Shown here in pieces: positions 34,875-47,436 of a DNA stretch of 64,000 bases. A program made the translations under genes and the position numbers. A model generated the notes under the pieces. That model saw only the letters and a list, made by a program, of their open reading frames with translations, was not told where the DNA came from and made no database searches. Positions within the stretch are counted from its first letter, which is position 1. Every line of letters starts with the position of its first letter. The DNA comes from Cladocopium goreaui (Eukaryota; Sar; Dinophyceae; Suessiales; Symbiodiniaceae), in contig CAMXCT020000251.1 of assembly GCA_947184155.2 (NCBI GenBank), forward strand, positions 163,501 through 227,500, written 5' to 3'.

Positions 34875-35338
34875 TGTCAGGGAAAGAGTTAGTCAAAGAA
34901 AGAGTTAGCAAAGAAAGAGTTCGTCAGGGAAAGAGTTCGTCAAAGAAAGAGTTAGTCAAAGAAGAGTTAGTCAAAGAAAGAGTTAGTGCGGGAAAGAGTT
35001 AGTCAAAGAAAGAGTTAGCAAAGAAACAGTTAGTCAGGGAAAGAGTTAGTCAAAGAAAGAGTTAGTGAGGGAAAGAGTTAGGCACAGAAAGAGTTAGCAA
35101 AGAAAGAGTTCGTCAGGGAAAGAGTTAGTCAAAGAAAGAGTTAGTCAAAGAAACAGTTAGTCAGGGAAAGAGTTAGTCAAAGAAAGAGTTAGTCAAAGAA
35201 ACAGTTAGTCAGGGAAAAAGTTAGTCAGGATATGTGAGGTAGTCAAAGAAAGAGTTAGCAAAGAAAGAGTTAGTCAAAGAAAGAGCAAAGAAAGAGTTAG
35301 CAAAGAAAGAGTTCGTTAGGGAACGAGTTAGTCAAAGA
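34875..35338 (+). repeat. 16-bp minisatellite (AGTTAGTCAAAGAAAG)
   Basis: About 28 units with AGTTAGTCAGGGAAAG, AGTTCGTCAGGGAAAG and shorter AGTTAGCAAAGAAAG variants. It directly abuts the larger tandem repeats at 35343. Confidence 0.95.
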
Positions 35339-35342
35339 AATT

Positions 35343-36087
35343 GTTCCCGCAATGTAAATGGGATTGCACGTGGTGCTGGTGGATGAGTTGCCGATGGAGT
35401 TTTGGAGGAAGTCTCGCACGAAATGCGTTTTTGAGAGATAGCAGATGCACGAAAGCCTATGTTTTTCCATACAAAGTCCGTCCCCGAACCTCGATGACTC
35501 TGCGGTGCGACGGGTGCGAGACGGTCTCGTGTGTGGTCGGATCATGGTCGGATCATGGTCGGATCGGTCTCGGATCATGCTCGGACCATGGTTGGATCGG
35601 TTCCGCATTGTAAATGGGGTTTCAAGTGTTTTTCGTGCATGCGCGGTCGACAGAATTCCATTGTGATTTGCAACTGTAGGATCGTTCCCGCATTGTAAAT
35701 GGGATTGCAAGTGGTGCTGGTGGAGGAGTTGCCGATGGAGTTTTGGAGGAAGTCTCGCACGAAATGCGTTTTTGAGAGATAGCAGATGCACGAAAGCCTA
35801 TGGTTTTCCATACAAAGTCCGTCCCCGAACCTCGATGATCTACCTCTGCGGTGCGACGGTTGCGAGACGGTCTCGTGTGTGGTCGGATCATTCTCGGATC
35901 ATTCTCGGATCGGTTCCGCATTGTAAATGGGGTTTCACCTGTGTTTCGTGCATTTGCGGTCGACAGAATTCCATTGTGATTTGTAACTGTAGGATCGTTC
36001 CCGCAATGTAAATGGGATTGCAAGTGGTGCTGGTGGATGAGTTGCCGATGGAGTTTTGAAGGAAGTCTCGCACGAAATGCGTTTTTT
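35343..36087 (+). repeat. Tandem repeat of about 310-340 bp, two and a part copies
   Basis: Copies start GTTCCCGCAATGTAAATGGG at 35343, 35684 and 35997; the third is cut at about 36084. Each contains GTGGTGCTGGTGGA, CTCGCACGAAATGCG, and a sub-repeat GGTCGGATCAT whose copy number explains the length difference. Antisense frames across it are by-products. Confidence 0.9.
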
Positions 36088-36740
36088 TCTCCATTTTGGC
36101 GCTAGTCGCTAGTGAATTTCCTTCTAAAAATCCTTTTAAAAAGTGCTTCAAAATCTTCTTTTTTTCGCTCTGGCGTCGAGATCCGGTTTTGAAGCTACAA
36201 TTTCCGACGCCGTTGCGCGTAGTTCTATTGTGTTTTGCAACTCAGTCTCTGCAGATCGCATTGTGATGGCTGCGTCAAGGTTGCTTCATGCTGTGGCTGC
36301 ATGCGTTTAATACTATTGTCTTTTGCAGCTGGACTTCGTAAATCGTATTGGAGTGGCTGCATGAAGGCTGCGACAGTGATTTGTCAGCAGATTTTCTCCA
36401 TTTTGGCGCTAGTGATTTTCCTTCTATTTTTTTTTTTAAAGTGCTTCAAAATCGTCTTTTTTTCGCTCTGGCGTCGAGACCCCAGTTTTGGAGCTACAAT
36501 TTCCGACGCCGTTGCGCGTAGTTCTATTGTGTTTTGCAACTCAGTCTCTGCAGATCCTATTGCAATGGCTTCGTCAAAGTTGCTTCGTGCTGTGGCTGCA
36601 TTTGCAATACTATTGTCTTTTGCAGCTGGATCTCGGAAATCGTCTTGGAGTGGCTGCATGAAGGCTACGAAATAAATTTGTTAGCAGATTTTCTCCATTT
36701 TGGCACTAATGTTGTTTTTGTTGCACGTAGGTTTAGAGCA
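36088..36740 (+). repeat. Second tandem repeat of about 300 bp, two and a part copies
   Basis: Units start TCTCCATTTTGGC at 36088, 36395 and 36692 and share GACGCCGTTGCGCGTAGTTC and CAACTCAGTCTCTGCAGATC. The third copy truncates at about 36720. It follows the previous family without spacer. Confidence 0.9.
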
Positions 36741-37012
36741 GTGTGAAGTGTGGGGCGTAAAGAGTGCAGTGTGAAGTGTGAAGTGTGAAGGAATCAGTGG
36801 GAAGTGAGAAGTGTGAAGTGTGGAGTGTGAAGTGTGAAGTGTGAAGTTTCAGTTTGGAGCGCGAAGAGCGCAGTGTGAAGTGTGAAGTGTGAGGTTTGGA
36901 CTGTGAAGGAAGCAGTGTGAAGTGTGAAGTGTGGAGTGTGAAGTTTGAAGTTTGGAGTGCGAAGAGTGCAGTGTGAAGTGTGGAGTGTGGAGTGTGAAGA
37001 CTTTGCTTCGTC
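36741..37012 (+). repeat. Short-unit array (GTGTGAA heptamer)
   Basis: Heptamers GTGTGAA mixed with GTGTGGA and GCGAAGA variants; fully open on the minus strand as an artefact. Confidence 0.9.
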
Positions 37013-37701
37013 TCTCGCTGAAAAAATCAAACGGTTGTCGAGGGAAGGACACGGTCGGGACAGGGTGTCTTTGAACTATAGGTCATTTATGTTTGGGAAA
37101 CTTCCGCCGCCGGCTTGCCCGGGTCTATGTCATGATATGGCTTGATATGGAGATATACTGAAATATACAACAAAAATGAGTAGGGTATATGATTTGGCTG
37201 AGGCTGTGACATCACATATTCATATAGTATCATATAGTCATATGGATTATGACATCAGCTGTCTGCCCAGGTTGTATTGGGAGTGGGGTGCAGTACCCTA
37301 TCTCAGCGAGATTTCCAGAGGCCGTGGCAAGCGAATCTGAAGCCAAAAAAACAGCCCGAGTGAAAACTTGCCGAGTGGTGACTTCTTGAGGTAGTGGCGA
37401 GCAACATCATCCACGCACATTCTAGAACGATTTTTGCACGCACACTTGTCCCGAAAACGATTGGAAAGGAACCCATCAATCAACAAAGTGGGCCACATAT
37501 CGATGGAGAGAGTGATATCATATACACATGATGAAGTCATATGAAATCATATGACGTATTCTATTTATATATATAAATATGTATACATGTGTATATATAT
37601 ATATTATATCTATCTATATAACATATTCAAGAATTACTTCCATCTGATTCTCTTAGGACATTCCTGCTAGCCATGTCACCGTCGTCGGACTTTTTTGTTA
37701 G
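37013..37701. other. Spacer between repeat block and next gene
   Basis: A (TA)/(ATCT) tract lies at 37560-37625. No exon recognised. A short frame at 37298-37540 on the minus strand is unsupported. Confidence 0.5.
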
Positions 37702-38110
37702 GGCGCACCGTGCTCATCAGCTCCGCGGACGGCGGGGTGGATGTGGAAGACGCCTCCAAGACCATTTCTGGAGAGGTGAGCTGAGCCAGGGAATGCATCG
37801 GACGTCAAGTGGTTATATAAACTTTTATGTGACCCATATGTGAGACTACATTGACTACATGGTTATTAGCTATATAAAGTTATATAGGGGCTAACGCTAA
37901 CTGAGTTATGTATATATACTGTATGTATGTATATATATATATTATATACATAATGTATGTATATATATATTATATGCACAGAGAAAGTGAGACACACACA
38001 CATATATAATAATAATAATGATAATAATAATAATAATATTAATAATAATAGTAATAATAATAATAGCAATAATAATAACAATAATAACAATAATAATAAT
38101 AATAATAGTA

Positions 38111-38152
<42 letters not shown>

Positions 38153-39922
38153 GATAATGACAATGATAATGATAATAATATAACATAATTTAATATAATA
38201 TAATATAATATCATATAGTATAGCATAACATAATATAATATAATATAATCTAATATAATATAATATTACATAATATGATATAATATAATATGATATAATC
38301 TAATATAATATAATGTGTATACGTATGAGTATACAGACTATCCCATATCTTGGATGGTGTTGCTAGCCACTTTGTAACTGGGCAGCAAGTTGATTTCCAT
38401 CAGGGCCCATGTCAGGTGGAGTCCATTTCCAGTGACTGCATTGTGGTTGTGACTCAGCAGGATCCCCAGCGATGAAACCTGTCATTTTTCGGCCTTGGTT
38501 GCAGCAACCTTTGGACTGAGGTATGAGCGTTTGCCCTCTGGGAGGTGGTGAGCTCGTGACTCTTCCACCAGTGATGAAACGCACACACGATTTGGCATTT
38601 CATCATGAAAACAATAACAATAGTAATCGTCATAATAGGTAACAATGAACTTCTTATTTTACAGTAATATGTGTATAACATATCATATGATATTTTTCTG
38701 CTTATTGTTGCCAAACTAGTATTATTTTTTAAATGATGATTATGAAAAAAACAAGCAGTCATCACACATATATCTCTGTCACTTCTACATGTCGTACATG
38801 CCATGCACGCTGCAGGCGTGGCCGGAACCAGCACTTGTTTCGCCTGGAAACCCAGGGAACCCAGGATTATCACTGGGATAGTTATTATAACTTTACCATT
38901 ACATTGTCTACTAGAAGCTATAGTCATCCCAATTAGATCACTTACTTTTCTATCATTTTTTTGGGGGATTGCTATATATATACAGTAACTGTTCCAAAAT
39001 GGCCGAAGTCTGGTTTGTGAGTTACTGGACGGGCATTTTTGTTAGTCATTTTGCAGATGGTCATCAAATGTGGACCCGAGGAGTGGATCTGGGACCCAAC
39101 ATCGTGGCATACAAACGTGCCCTGCCTCAGTACTCCGGAGAGCCCCCGGGATGGCCATGGATTGGAGAAGTTTGGGCCTGGCTGAACTAATTAAACGACC
39201 TAACACACACGCGCACACACACATATTATATATATTTATATATATATATACATATATTAATATATATGTTACCTGTACATGTATGCCGATATACATACAT
39301 ACATACATACATACATACATACATACATACATACATACATACACACACACATATATATATATATACACACACATAGAGACACGCACTAAATACAAGCAAC
39401 CTAATGGCAAAACCAATGGGCCATTGGTCACACATTCTTTAGCCGTAGCCGCCATAGTCGCGTGTGAACCTTATCGATGTCCTGTAGTATGTTTGGGAGT
39501 TCAGGCGTTTCTCAAAGGGAAGACCCCCGGCCAAATTGGGGATCGCTTGTGAGTTTGTTTTACCATTTGATGCTGGTACCCTCCGGTAATCGAACAGGGC
39601 AATTGAAGATGCCCCATTTAGTTTGATTTTCCCAGCTAGAAGCCTCCATTTAGTTCAGGCATTTTCCAGCTAGCCACATCTGATGACCAGAGGGCATTCC
39701 ATTTAACATCCCATTATAAACCATTATTAACCACTATCAATCATTATTAATCCATTATTAATCACCCATCATCATCATCATCAATCACCCATCATCCTCA
39801 ATCACCAGAGGGTTCCTTCCATCCAGCTTGGTATTATGGAATTTGACCTCCACAGTACGCAGTTGACCCCGGCCCCCGCGGACGTTCTCAAGAAACAGCG
39901 GATGCGCCGCGCTGGGCGGTAG
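37702..39922 (+). CDS. Exons of a possible succinyl-CoA-ligase-beta-like gene
   Basis: Exon 37702-37775 after TTTTGTTAG reads RTVLISSADGGVDVEDASKT before GTGAGC. Known: ATP-grasp CoA-ligase beta subunits have PvlIaSxxGGvdIEeva at this kind of place, so the assignment rests on one motif. A possible exon at about 38415-38460 reads VESISSDCIVVVTQ. At 39056-39172 two frames are open and I cannot choose. A clear last exon 39863-39922 after TACGCAG reads LTPAPADVLKKQRMRRAGR with stop TAG. Linking these into one gene is inference, based on same strand and proximity. Confidence 0.35.
37990..38320 (+). repeat. (AAT)n/(AATG)n then (TAATA)n microsatellites
   Basis: Imperfect AAT and GATAAT units for about 180 bases followed by ATAATATAAT units. 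It lies between candidate exons. Confidence 0.9.
39228..39377 (+). repeat. (TA)n, (CATA)n and (CA)n compound microsatellite
   Basis: Twelve perfect CATA units sit between TA-rich and CA-rich tracts. Confidence 0.9.
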
Positions 39923-40189
39923 CGGTGTGCGCCAACAGTGGCGCCAGGTGCGAAAAGCATTGGTGTTCCCGGGGTTTCCATAAATGTTGGTCCAAAATGG
40001 ATGGTTTATAGTGGAAAATCCTATGAAAATAGATGACTTAAGGGTACCCCTATTTCAGGAAACCTCCATATATGTCAATACGATTTTAGCAAGATTTTAT
40101 TTCTGCTACATGTGATGAGATCCTACGAGTTATGAGTTGTGTTTAGACCATCATTTTTTTGCGTATAATTTTCCGACAAACCCAAGCAG

Positions 40190-40287
40190 GTGTGTCTGAG
40201 AATGGTTACGCGATGTTACGCGCACCAAATAGTGCTGTTCCAATCGGCATCGGCTTTCGCGGGCACCCTATTTTCAGAGAAACCCGC
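40190..40287. mobile_element. MITE family 2 copy
   Basis: The left end AGGTGTGTCTGAGAATGG and the right end CCCTATTTTCAGAGAAACCC are imperfect inverted repeats matching the 32150-32256 element. It lies just upstream of the p24 gene model. Confidence 0.6.
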
Positions 40288-40368
40288 ATGTTTTTACCAG
40301 ACTTGCCATGGAATTTACAGGAAACTCACCGGATATTTTCAAGTTGTTATGGTAGACAGGCCCCTCCC

Positions 40369-43300
40369 ATGCAGCAAATGCAGGCCGCGTTGCCCATGGG
40401 TTTCGCCCGGGGGCTGCTGACTGCGGTCTTGGCACGGAGTTGTGACTTGTCATGGCCTGGAGTAAGGGAACATTTCGCAAAACCATGCGTCCACCCGGTC
40501 CACCATGAGTTTTCATGAAATTATGCTGGATGGAATTGGTTTAATAAATAACATTCCAATAACGGATTCTAAATGGATAGATAGATCGGATAGTTCTTTG
40601 GGTGGTATTTAAGAAGAATCTTAGCGCGCAGGATATTAAGTGGGTTGATGGGGACATAGCCATAGCAAGCAGCCAGGCGGAATTTACTATATCAGAAAAT
40701 GGGTTACAGTAAAGATTAAAGTTCATTTTTCCATCTAACAGGGATGATGATTCCAATTTTATGAATCTTTTTTTTGGGATGGGTTGGAACGGCGGCTGCA
40801 ACCAGACTATGAATTTGCTCAGTTCGTGCTCCTTCTCGTGGAAATTCTCGCAAGAAAACGATATCTTGAAATGGAGGTCCATGATCCTCTCAAATGGGAT
40901 TTGCCACGCACTCTTTGCTTCAGACCTTGTGACCCATTCGCTAATCAAAGGCCTCTGGATTTTCCCTAGTGAAATTGTTATGTTAGGTGTAGACAGGACC
41001 CATTCTCAGATGCCATGTTGAATTTAGCCGGGGCAGATTGATGCAGGTTATGTTGGGTGCATGTCTTCTCAGGTGCTGGCCTATTTTTTGAGCTGAAATC
41101 AGAGAGTGCTGGACCACCAGATCCTTTGCATGCAACTCATAGCTCTAGATGTCCAAAGTTTGCTTCCAACTGATCCCAAGTTGGGGCTCCATCCAGAGGT
41201 GTCATTGCGATTTTCGCAGCTAACTGCCTTTTCTTGAGTTTGTCAAGATGGAGATATGTTGATTTCAGCTTGGCATTGTCCAAAACTTTGGGCGATCCAG
41301 TTCACAGCATTTTGATTTCTTGAAGGTGATTTATTCTAGAGTTTTGGGGATGTCTTGTTTTTTTTTTTGGTTTGACTTTGACTCCAATAATTCACCATAA
41401 GTCGTCAGCGATTAAGTCACCAAATTCTTCGCCGAGGAGTGCTTCAAGGTGACCCCCGGGAAGGGTCACTCCGTGCACGGCAGCTATGAAGCGGACGGGC
41501 CCAGCGAGGGCCTGGTCGTGAAGCTCACCACAGCTTCTGGGAAGGCCCAGCGACCGAAATGGAGGCGGTTAAGAAATGGTGGTATTTTTCACGGTTAATG
41601 ATGAGTTAATGGCTCATAGTTGATAATTTTCATGGTTAAATGATGAGCAATCATGAAAATCATAAGCCATCATTGTAATATTTCGGTGAATGATCATTAG
41701 CAAAGATGATTATATAATCTGGTGTGTCCCAAACCCAAGAAGAGATAGCAGTTGTGACCAGAAAAATGGTACCAGCACCAGCCAGGGTGTTCGACTGACC
41801 AAAGACCCAGTTTCTCTGTGACAGGAGCTGTTTCGAAATGTGGGGGTGCCTAGGGCGGAGCAGCAACCGGAAATGTCACCCATTGGAAGCAACTGCTGGT
41901 GGTGATATTGGATGATAGCAAGGGGGTTCTCAATAGCTGGGGGATTCCCCCAAGTCACCATGGCTTTCAATACCCTCTGGTAAACAGCCACAGTTCGCTA
42001 TTGAAAATGGCCCAGTCGAAATAGTGGATTTAACCATAAAAAATGGTGATTTTCCATAGAAATAGTGGATTTACCCATTAAAAACAGTGGATTTACCCAT
42101 TAAAAATAGTTTACCAAAGGGTAGCTGCAAGGTCATCAAGGTCCTCAAGTCATCAAGGTCTCACCAGCTGAGATCCCATGCCGAGGTCAACCCCTCAGGC
42201 AAGTTCACAGTGGAGGCGACCGGGCGCGTTGGCGGAGGGTTTTTCTCCACTTTGCTCAACTACCTCTAGGGCAGAGTACGGAGCCGAAACGTATGTATGT
42301 ATACACACACACACACACCAACACACACACACACACCAACACACACACACACACCAACACACACACACACCAACACACACCAACACACACACCAACACAC
42401 ACCAACACACACACCAACACACACCAACACACACACCAACACACACCAACACACACACACACCACACACCAACACACACCAACACACACCAACACACACA
42501 CACACCACACACACACTCACCAACACACAGCCAGCACACACCAACTCACACACACACACACACCAACCAACACAAAACAACACCAACACACACACACACA
42601 CCAACACCACACACACACATAGCATCACACACACACGACCAAAACACACAGCACACAGCCACAACCAACATCACACACAGCAGCCAAGACACACACCACA
42701 GCACCAACACCACAGCACAGCCAAACAAGACAACACACATCCAACACACCACCAACACCGCACACACAGCCAAACATCACACACTACTACCAACACACAC
42801 ACACTACATCCATACACCACACACACACCACCAAACACACACACACACCAACAGCACACACAGCGACGACGCAACACACACACACAGACCAAGCCACACA
42901 TCACACACAGCACAACCACACACACAGCCACACACACCAAAACAGCACTTACTACACCACCAACACACACCACACACCCGCACCCAACACACACACGGAC
43001 ACACCAAACACACACCACACACACACGAAAACACACACACACACCCAAACAACACACCACACACAAAACAAACCACTACACCAAGCCAACAACCACACAA
43101 AACCAAACACACAACGATCACACCAACAATACACACACACACCACACACGGACACACACACCACACACCAACACACACACACACCAACACACACGACCAC
43201 ACACCAGACCACACACACACCACCAACCACACACACACACAACCAACACCACACGCACTTACACACCCAACACACACACACAGCTCAACACACCACATCA

Positions 43301-46300
43301 CACAACCAAACACCCACCACACACCATACACACCACACAACCACACCAACACAACACCACACACCAACACACACACACACCAACACACCAACACACCAAC
43401 ACACAACACACACACACACACACACACACAACACACAACACACCAACACACACACACCAACACACACACACACACCAACACACACACCAACACACACACA
43501 CACCAACACACACACCAACACACACACACAAACAACACACACACACAAACAACACACACACATATATATATATATATGTATATTGATATATGTATATATA
43601 GTGGCACATCCCCAAGATCACTGATTTAGTCCTCTTCCCAGTAAAGATCATTTTGGCAAAAACAAACATTTTGGGAGTCCAAGGGCACACACACAGATAT
43701 ATATATATATATCCTTGCATCCATTCCACAACTTCAGAATCATTCTGATGAAAGGGATTATTATTGCGATCACCTGCTGCGTTCATGATGTGGATAATCA
43801 CATAAGCCCTTTTCCAGATTCCCAGGATTGCAACTGGGAGTGGCTCAACTGGTTGGCCCCCAAATGGATGAAACATCTATCTATCTCACTATCTCACTAT
43901 CTTACTATCTACCTATCTACCTTTCTACTTTACTACCTACCTATCTATCCATCCATCCATCTATCTATCTATCCATCTATCTACCTATCTGCCTATCTGC
44001 ATTATATATATACACCTATATTATATACACATATGATATTTATATCTGGATATCTGGATATATATATATATATTATATCTACATTTCACCAACGGAGCCA
44101 GGTCACAGAAGAGGCGCCGCATAGCTTGTGCTTTTCCAGCTCCGTGGAGGAGAGCCAAATGGTCCCTGGGGCGAAATTCATCGAACACTGGGGGATTTAA
44201 CCATGGGATTTAAGCAACCAGAATGTGGATTTATGTGGATTTATGTGGATTTATGTGGATTTATAACGATATGATGGGGATCTAGTTTAACCTCTGGTTT
44301 AACCTCTGGTGGTTTTAGTTACATAACTATTAGGAACATTACCATTTACTTCGTGACTTTTCCCATGAAACATGGTGGATCTTTCCAGTTCGCTATGTAA
44401 ACGTTTACCAGGCCGGGTTTCCTGGATGATCTTTCCAGCAAGCCATCTTTGAATGCCAGATAAATGATGATTTTAATGGGTATTAAAGCCACATTTTGGG
44501 GGCTTTGGGATGGGGATGATTTATTGATTTCACCTTCTGAAAGGCGGTGGGATTTAACCGGTAAAGATTGGGATAAAGATTTGGGATATTTTCATCTGCA
44601 TTTAACGGATGTTAATGGGATATGTATACATAATTATACATATATGTACGCCCCTATATAGTCAACAAGATTATGAACATTTACCAGAAACAACGTTACA
44701 AAGGATATTACCCTCCAGAAACATGTTCCGCCGGGAAATCCCCGAACTAAATGGATTATTTTTCCACCATTTTCCGGAGGTTAATGGGTGTCAAAACCAT
44801 TTTCCGGAGGTGTTTGGGATGGTCTATTAGTATGAGGATATGAGTGGAGATATTTTCATGGGAGAATAAACAATAATAAACAGCAATTCTGGATACTGTA
44901 CGACTTGGGATATATTGAGGACATAACTAACCACCTTGAACCACCTTGATATGATATTTATTGATGATGCCAATGGTCAAACAGCCAATCATTTTGGATA
45001 GATATATAGGGATGCTGTATATGAACCAACAATCATGGGATATAAAATCCCTTGGTGTCATTGGTGATACCATCCCCAAACGTTCTGGGTTGGAAGACTG
45101 CGGGCTCCAAATTTACTGACGGGTGGAGGAGTGGGGTGACCGCAGATTTTTTTTGGGGATATTCTTGAATTTCCAAAGTGGATGGTTGAAGCAAAGCAAT
45201 GACAACGATTCGCGTGTTCCTCGTATATGAGCCTTTGGAACCACAGCCATTTGGGGAATTGGTACTGGAAAGCGGCTTCTAAGCAACTGTTGGAGACGGA
45301 ATCCTCTCAGAAATGATGTGTTTATTAGCAGCACCAATGACGAAGGCGTGCAAACCTAAATAAGAGTCTGCTTGCGGTTCCAGAATCTTTATGGTTGTGT
45401 TCAGCCTGAGGTGCGGGTTGGATGAGCAGTATACTGCAATGTGTGATGTTTCAAATGGACAATTATATAGGAACTCTGCTGAAATCCATAATTTTCCCAC
45501 GCCTTTGAAAGTCTTTTTTCTTCACCCATCCTGAAGGCACAGCGTTCGATTCAGTTGGCTAAACTATTGTGAACATGAGCAACGGGACTAAATATAAGAT
45601 GTTCGTCCTGCTGTACATGTTTCTCGCCACTGGACGTTGCTTCAATCCATTCGTTTCTCATCGTATTCCCCGCTTGAAGCATGTGAAAACGCCATCCCGT
45701 GGCCATGAATTGGGGGATTGATCATATTGATCATCACATCCCCATTAAGAATGGATCTTCAACATGTTCAAAAACCCTCACTATCCCACGAAAACACCAG
45801 AAAAATCGGGAGCCGGGCCCCATGAAGAAATCCATGTGGCGTCGCCAATGATTTCAGGTGAGCTTCAACTTCCATGTGGATGAGCACGGGGATGGCCCGC
45901 GGGGGAGGGCTGTTTGGCTTTGCCCACCCCAAATCGCAATTTTCATGGGGGAAATAATCGGAAATGAGATTCTAAACTTCTAAACCATAGGATTTTGGGG
46001 TTCTAGAATTTGAGAGGAACAATTTTTTTACTTTTTTCCATTCTGACAGGTTCTTGATGCATAGAGATGCAAATGTTTGCTGACGCAAGCGTGAAACTTG
46101 TGGATTTTGGAATGTGATCGCCCTTGTGGAAGTTACCACAGATTTGCCCCAGGATGAATGACTGGTCAGTGTTTTCCCATCCTACCATCTATTGATTGAT
46201 CTTTTCTTGGGAGCAGATTGACACTCCCAAGCACTCAGTTCGACTGATTCCCCGGCACTGGATGTCAGGCAGTCACCATGACAAGGACCAGATGGACTAC

Positions 46301-47248
46301 GTCACCAAGGAGCATACAGACAAGGTCGAGGAGCGGATGATTTGGCCAAATGTGTGGTCCCCTTTGGCAGTTCGCTAGACCTTGTGGAACAGACATGCTT
46401 GCCTTGCCGTATGGGATGCGTGAAAAAAAACTCAAGTTGGACAAATACCAGGCAGACTCGGAGGGTTTGGAACTAGCAAAAAGCACCTCCAAAAACTATA
46501 AAACGTGTGATTTAACAGTATTTTATAGTATTCTCGTAGGATCTTTCCCAGCTTCTATCTTTTTTTTTGGGGGGCTTGCTATAAAAGTCAGGATGCAACT
46601 CCTCGTGGCTAAAACAGGAGTTGGTGGCCAAATTGGAGGCCAAAGCCAGTGACATCCTGGACCAACAGCAGTACGCCATGGTGCGAGAGGCAGCTTGTGG
46701 TAGCTGATAGCTGATTGTGGTGGCCGTTGTTTCCCGCGATGGCTTGGCGGCTTGTCGCGTGGCAGGCTGTTCACAGAGAAACGGCCGAGTCGACCAATGC
46801 CAGAGTGATGTGGTGGACCTTTGCTGAAGTTGTCGCTTGGCATGATAGATCGAGCGCACGTGTCGGCGCTCAGGTAGAGCTGATGCTAAGCGGAGAATGG
46901 CGCCATAAGCTATGTTGCGTGGATTTTCACGTGCAGATGCAAAACCGTAGCTTGTCAACAGATGCTGAACCCCCAGCATCGGAATTTCAAAGCGTTCTCC
47001 GAGGCAGTCCTCATCAGCTTAGCGTTCTTTCAGGCGGGACGTTTCCTCTGGATTCCTTTGGGGCTAAACTGGCGTTTGGCTTTGCATGTCCAGATCAGGC
47101 TTGAGTTTGATCTTAGATGGCTATCAATACCTCGCCATACCTCACATCCTCGCCCCCAAGAATGTGACCCAGTCCCTCTCAAGTCTCCCAAGTGCGCTGC
47201 TAGGTGTCGTACCTCCGCAACCACTTCGAGCAGAAGCAGGTCGTCTGA
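40369..47248 (+). CDS. p24/TMED (EMP24/GP25L) family cargo-receptor gene, about ten exons
   Basis: Known: p24 proteins cycle between ER and Golgi with a lumenal GOLD domain, coiled coil, one membrane segment and a short tail. Exons: 40369-40438 (ATG, probable signal part, uncertain); 41417-41544 (TKFFAEECFKVTPGKGHSVH ... VVKLTTASGK); 42186-42227 (VNPSGKFTVEATGR); 44102-44161 (VTEEAPHSLCFSSSVEESQM); 45858 to about 45905 (VSFNFHVDEHGDG); 46217-46330 (IDTPKHSVRL ... YVTKEHTDKVE); 46618-46689 (ELVAKLEAKASDILDQQQYA); 46766-46834 (AVHRETAESTNARVMWWTFA); 47004-47033 (AVLISLAFFQ, membrane); 47204-47248 (VSYLRNHFEQKQVV, stop TGA). Cys in EECF and LCF fit the GOLD disulfide. ESTNARV and the tail are family hallmarks. 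Introns at 41545, 46690, 46835 and 47034 begin GC. Confidence 0.85.
41971..42125. mobile_element. MITE family 1 copy, internally expanded
   Basis: Begins TACCCTCTGGTAAACAGCCA and ends ATAGTTTACCAAAGGGTA. Inside, AGTGGATTTACCCATTAAAA is repeated in tandem, making this copy about 155 bp. It lies in the p24 intron, 60 bases before the exon at 42186. Confidence 0.7.
42299..43562 (+). repeat. 1.26-kb CA-rich array (CACACACCAA-type)
   Basis: Regular ACACACACCAACACAC units at both ends and a decayed middle with single-base changes, all lacking G. It lies in the p24 intron between 42228 and 44101. Frames of over 400 His/Thr codons on + and Cys/Val codons on - are artefacts. Confidence 0.95.
43876..44005 (+). 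repeat. (CTAT)n tetranucleotide array
   Basis: Imperfect CTAT/CTAC units in the same p24 intron, about 100 bases before the exon at 44102. Confidence 0.85.
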
Positions 47249-47436
47249 GTGCCGTCGGCAGGGCTGGGCAATGTGAAGGGCCTTGGGAGCTCCAAAAGAT
47301 GTGAGCACCAAGGCGACGCACCAAGGCGATGGAAATGGCTGAGAGAAAGTGCTTTTTGGATGGGATGGTTGCTTTTCAGGCCAAGGATCAATTCATCAAT
47401 GGATAGGTGGATGGGTAGCCTGAGACCGGCTCCCAG
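47249..47436. other. Short spacer between p24 stop and HEAT gene
   Basis: Under 200 bases separate the p24 stop from the first HEAT-gene exon candidate, so the two genes are closely packed on the same strand. No terminator or promoter element recognised. Confidence 0.4.

Noticed and set aside
34875..35338. Regularly spaced repeats suggestive of a CRISPR array
   Set aside because: Units are contiguous 16-mers with no unique spacers, and no cas gene is present in a eukaryotic setting.
35297..36151. Minus-strand frames with repeated Arg/His-rich peptides
   Set aside because: They exist only in the 310-340-bp tandem repeat, shift frame between copies and lack conserved motifs.
42178..43629. Long His/Thr-rich + frames and Cys/Val-rich - frames
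   Set aside because: Direct translation of the CA array in all frames; no start, motif or composition of a real protein.
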